A stretch of DNA of 64,000 nt from Carposina sasakii (lineage: Eukaryota; Arthropoda; Insecta; Lepidoptera; Carposinidae). The stretch's first letter is position 1; every line of letters begins with the position of its first letter. The stretch lies in NCBI GenBank assembly GCA_014607495.2, contig CP053152.1:2480001-2544000 (forward strand), in the 5' to 3' direction. The notes under the pieces were generated by a model. It ran no database searches and was not told where the DNA came from. It saw only the letters and a list, made by a program, of their open reading frames with translations. The position numbers were made by a program, and so were the translations under genes. Shown in pieces: positions 61,701 through 64,000 of this stretch.

Positions 61701-64000
61701 GACCAGTGGCGTGCGCCTCCGGTTCTCAGGCAGTCTTCGGAACGCATCCGCAGATAACATCCGAATCTTTGGGATGTAATTACACAGACCAACTGAAGTA
61801 GCTCGAGATACTCGTACTTATAGAAGGTATTGATCCGTAGGTATAAAACTAATGATTAGAGACCTTAAAAGTCAACTCGTGATTCATGCATGATTGACTA
61901 CGCCCGATTCCCGATCTAATATAGAATTTTGTTTCTCAATACTTTGTTGCATAGAATAGTTTAAATGTCATAACTATTAGCTGCAGTTCAACTGCCAGTA
62001 GATCCGTAAACGTACGTTGACCCAAATATCGTAACTGCGATAATGGTATTATTTCAACCGAATGCATAAATGATTGCATTATTCGTGGAAATGGCGGAAT
62101 TTGATTGAAGAACGGTTTAGTATCCTGAAAACAGATAGAGATGCGAAAACTTCCTGGCGTTAGAAACAATGCCTCATTATAAGCCCAGTTTTGTCGCCGC
62201 CAATACTGAGGAAGTCGATATCTATTAGCTCGGCACAATAGGTGAGCGATATCCGAAGCTCATTACAGCCAATGGTTTCCGTCGGCGATTTGCAGTGCGT
62301 GATTTAATGGAGTTTACCAAACTATTGGCACAAAAGACCTATGCGGACCCGCAAATGGTGGAAAATTAGGAAACAATCGGAATCGGTGACGGTGACCATT
62401 ACGTTCTCGAATGAGATTTATTTTAGTTTTAGCGGTGGAAGTGTAAACATTGCCGACCTTGGCAGAAGCTTGTTTACGGATACAAGATACTTTGGCAAAT
62501 GGACTTCAAATATGTTATTAATCATAAAGTGATTGCTGGTTTATATTTTTTACAACCAGTCCATTTAAAAGTGTATACATGCTTATTACTCACAAACATA
62601 AAGAGACTATTCAATATTTTTAATAACAAATAATCTAAATCAAGTGACTACCTACTTTGAGTACAGTAAATAGTTGCGTAGTACGTAAGATATATTGGCG
62701 GTTGTTGTAGTCAAATCACGTCAAATACACATCCATAAAGCAATGCAAACAGAACGTGAGGTTGCATTTGTGAGCGCGCCATTGATCCATGGTCCATCCG
62801 CAGGACACGTAGAGGCAAACAAACGATTTGTTTTGTGCAAACATAATATTTATTTCACTGGTGCAGATGGGGTATTTTCTTTCAATGCACTGTATCACCA
62901 CCTACATGCACGTGTGCAGTGCCGCCAACTTATCTATTCAATAGGCTACATCGCTAAGAGAGACCTGAGTATTACTTTTCTAATATTTTACCAAGAAAGA
63001 AGCTTTAGTTCCTATTTTGTCAACTGAAAAGATAAGTTGGTAGCAGGGGCGAGCGTGCCTAAAGCCTGTGGCACTTAACAAACATTTGCCATGTCAATAT
63101 TTGTCGCATGCCCCCGAGGGTGTCGCAAGCTATACGTTCCGACCAGACGTCATTGCACAAACCGTTGAAGTAATATTAAAATGTCGCTTCAAAGACCGGA
63201 ATATCAAAGCGAGAACTATTCATCCTAGTTCAATGGTCACGAGAGTAATGCATAAAACCTTCTGAAAATAAATTGAAACAAAATTCTTTCGAGATAAAAA
63301 TATACAGCAGCGGAAAATTGCAAGTTAACGAATTCAAATCTTTGATTTAATTTAATGAATACATTGTTCGATCGGACACAGAATACATTATAATGACTTC
63401 CGTTGGATAAAAAGAAACGAATCTGAGATCCACAAGGAGAGTAAACATGAAATCGATGCGACTTTTTTGTAGGAAAAAAAAGTTTTATTTACTTGACTCT
63501 GCTTCTAGCCCTGTTTATTTATTGACTCTATCAAGCCCGATAAGCGGATATGGGAAGTTCGGTCGGCGTACGGCAAGTGGTCCATTTGCTCGCCATTCTA
63601 ATTCTGATCCATATCCTGTGAAATTTCCTGCGCACGCGCAACGACCGGAACCGGATCACTCTCGCCGTAATAAACAAATCAGTCAAGTAAGATCATAACA
63701 TAATTCCAACTCTCGAAATACTACTAACATACAAGCTGTGATATAAACCAGACACTGAAGGATCAGTGTACCTGGATATTCTAAAATAAATTTAAGAAAG
63801 TTCATGCGGTGCAATAGTGGTGTTTTACACAAAACCTCAACCCTATTATACCTACTTTTTGGAGTCGGCAAAACCGCAAGTTTCATCAATTTTAACAACC
63901 ACTTTAGCGTTAGTATCCGTAGGCCGTATTGATATAAGTAGAAGTACAGACTCTTGACATGCCTCAGAAACTACGCAATTTTGCCATAGCTTTTCTACTC
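58785..64000. repeat. Long duplication, copy B (matches 1-9210)
   Basis: Uninterrupted counterpart of copy A, lacking the 521-4611 and 5710-5937 insertions. It runs to the window edge and probably beyond. Its own extra segment is 61290-61548, flanked by GGATAACAT on both sides. Two short additions lie near 60367 and 62575. Confidence 0.95.
61066..61288 (+). mobile_element. Helitron-like (Lep1-type) fragment, copy B
   Basis: TACTAGTGGACGCCCGCGAC, CTTCGTCTGCGTGTACTGCA and CGCTCCAGCCGTTTTTACG, ending CGCGTTTTTAATATTAGTAG. It is more complete than its partner at 6563-6775. Confidence 0.6.

Overview
This window looks like nuclear DNA from a moth or butterfly (Lepidoptera). It is AT-rich and full of introns, has no prokaryotic gene organisation, and carries several repeat families I recognise from lepidopteran genomes (Helitron-like fragments, tRNA-derived SINEs, LINE 3' tails). 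I recognise one host gene, a HECW-type E3 ubiquitin ligase (Hecw; HECT, two WW domains). I assembled its exons by eye on the minus strand from GT-AG sites, matching intron phases and similarity to HECW1/2. The exons are 22471-22169 (first coding exon), 38962-38861, 38730-36666, 36328-36193, 35867-35681, 34463-34278, 33544-33419, 32556-32467 and 31659-31499. The catalytic HECT exons are not visible.

The layout is not colinear. The first Hecw coding exon lies at 22 kb, although on the minus strand it should lie above 38962. A 500-base run of N (26701-27200) separates it from the other exons. The start of the window (1 to about 9210) is nearly identical to the end of the window (58785-64000). 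The simplest reading is that the left sequence (1-26700) is misplaced, either as an alternative haplotype or as an overlapping contig, and really belongs to the right of the other. A true tandem segmental duplication is the alternative. Under the first reading, 38963-64000 plus about 9211-22168 is one very long first intron.

Region by region: 1-9210 is duplication copy A. It carries a 4.1 kb nested insertion (a LINE fragment holding an LTR retrotransposon at 532-4437) that copy B lacks. 9211-14700 is non-coding with one MITE and a SINE-derived hairpin. 14757-19361 is a decayed Ty3/gypsy element. 19362-22700 is non-coding, then Hecw exon 1 and a GC-rich promoter candidate. 24227-26700 is a LINE running into the N gap. 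27201-31498 holds MITEs and no exons. 31499-38962 is the Hecw body. 38963-58784 is non-coding with a SINE tandem duplication, Helitron-like pieces, MITEs and a complete but internally deleted hAT element (54336-55216, 8-bp target duplication). 58785-64000 is duplication copy B.

The most unusual structure is in the 3' non-coding part of the LTR retrotransposon. Two tandem arrays there (about 1204-1416 and 1649-1807) consist of repeated two-hairpin units. The loops are nearly constant while the stems change with compensating substitutions on both arms. The unrelated gypsy element at 14757-19361 has a different tandem array in the same position.
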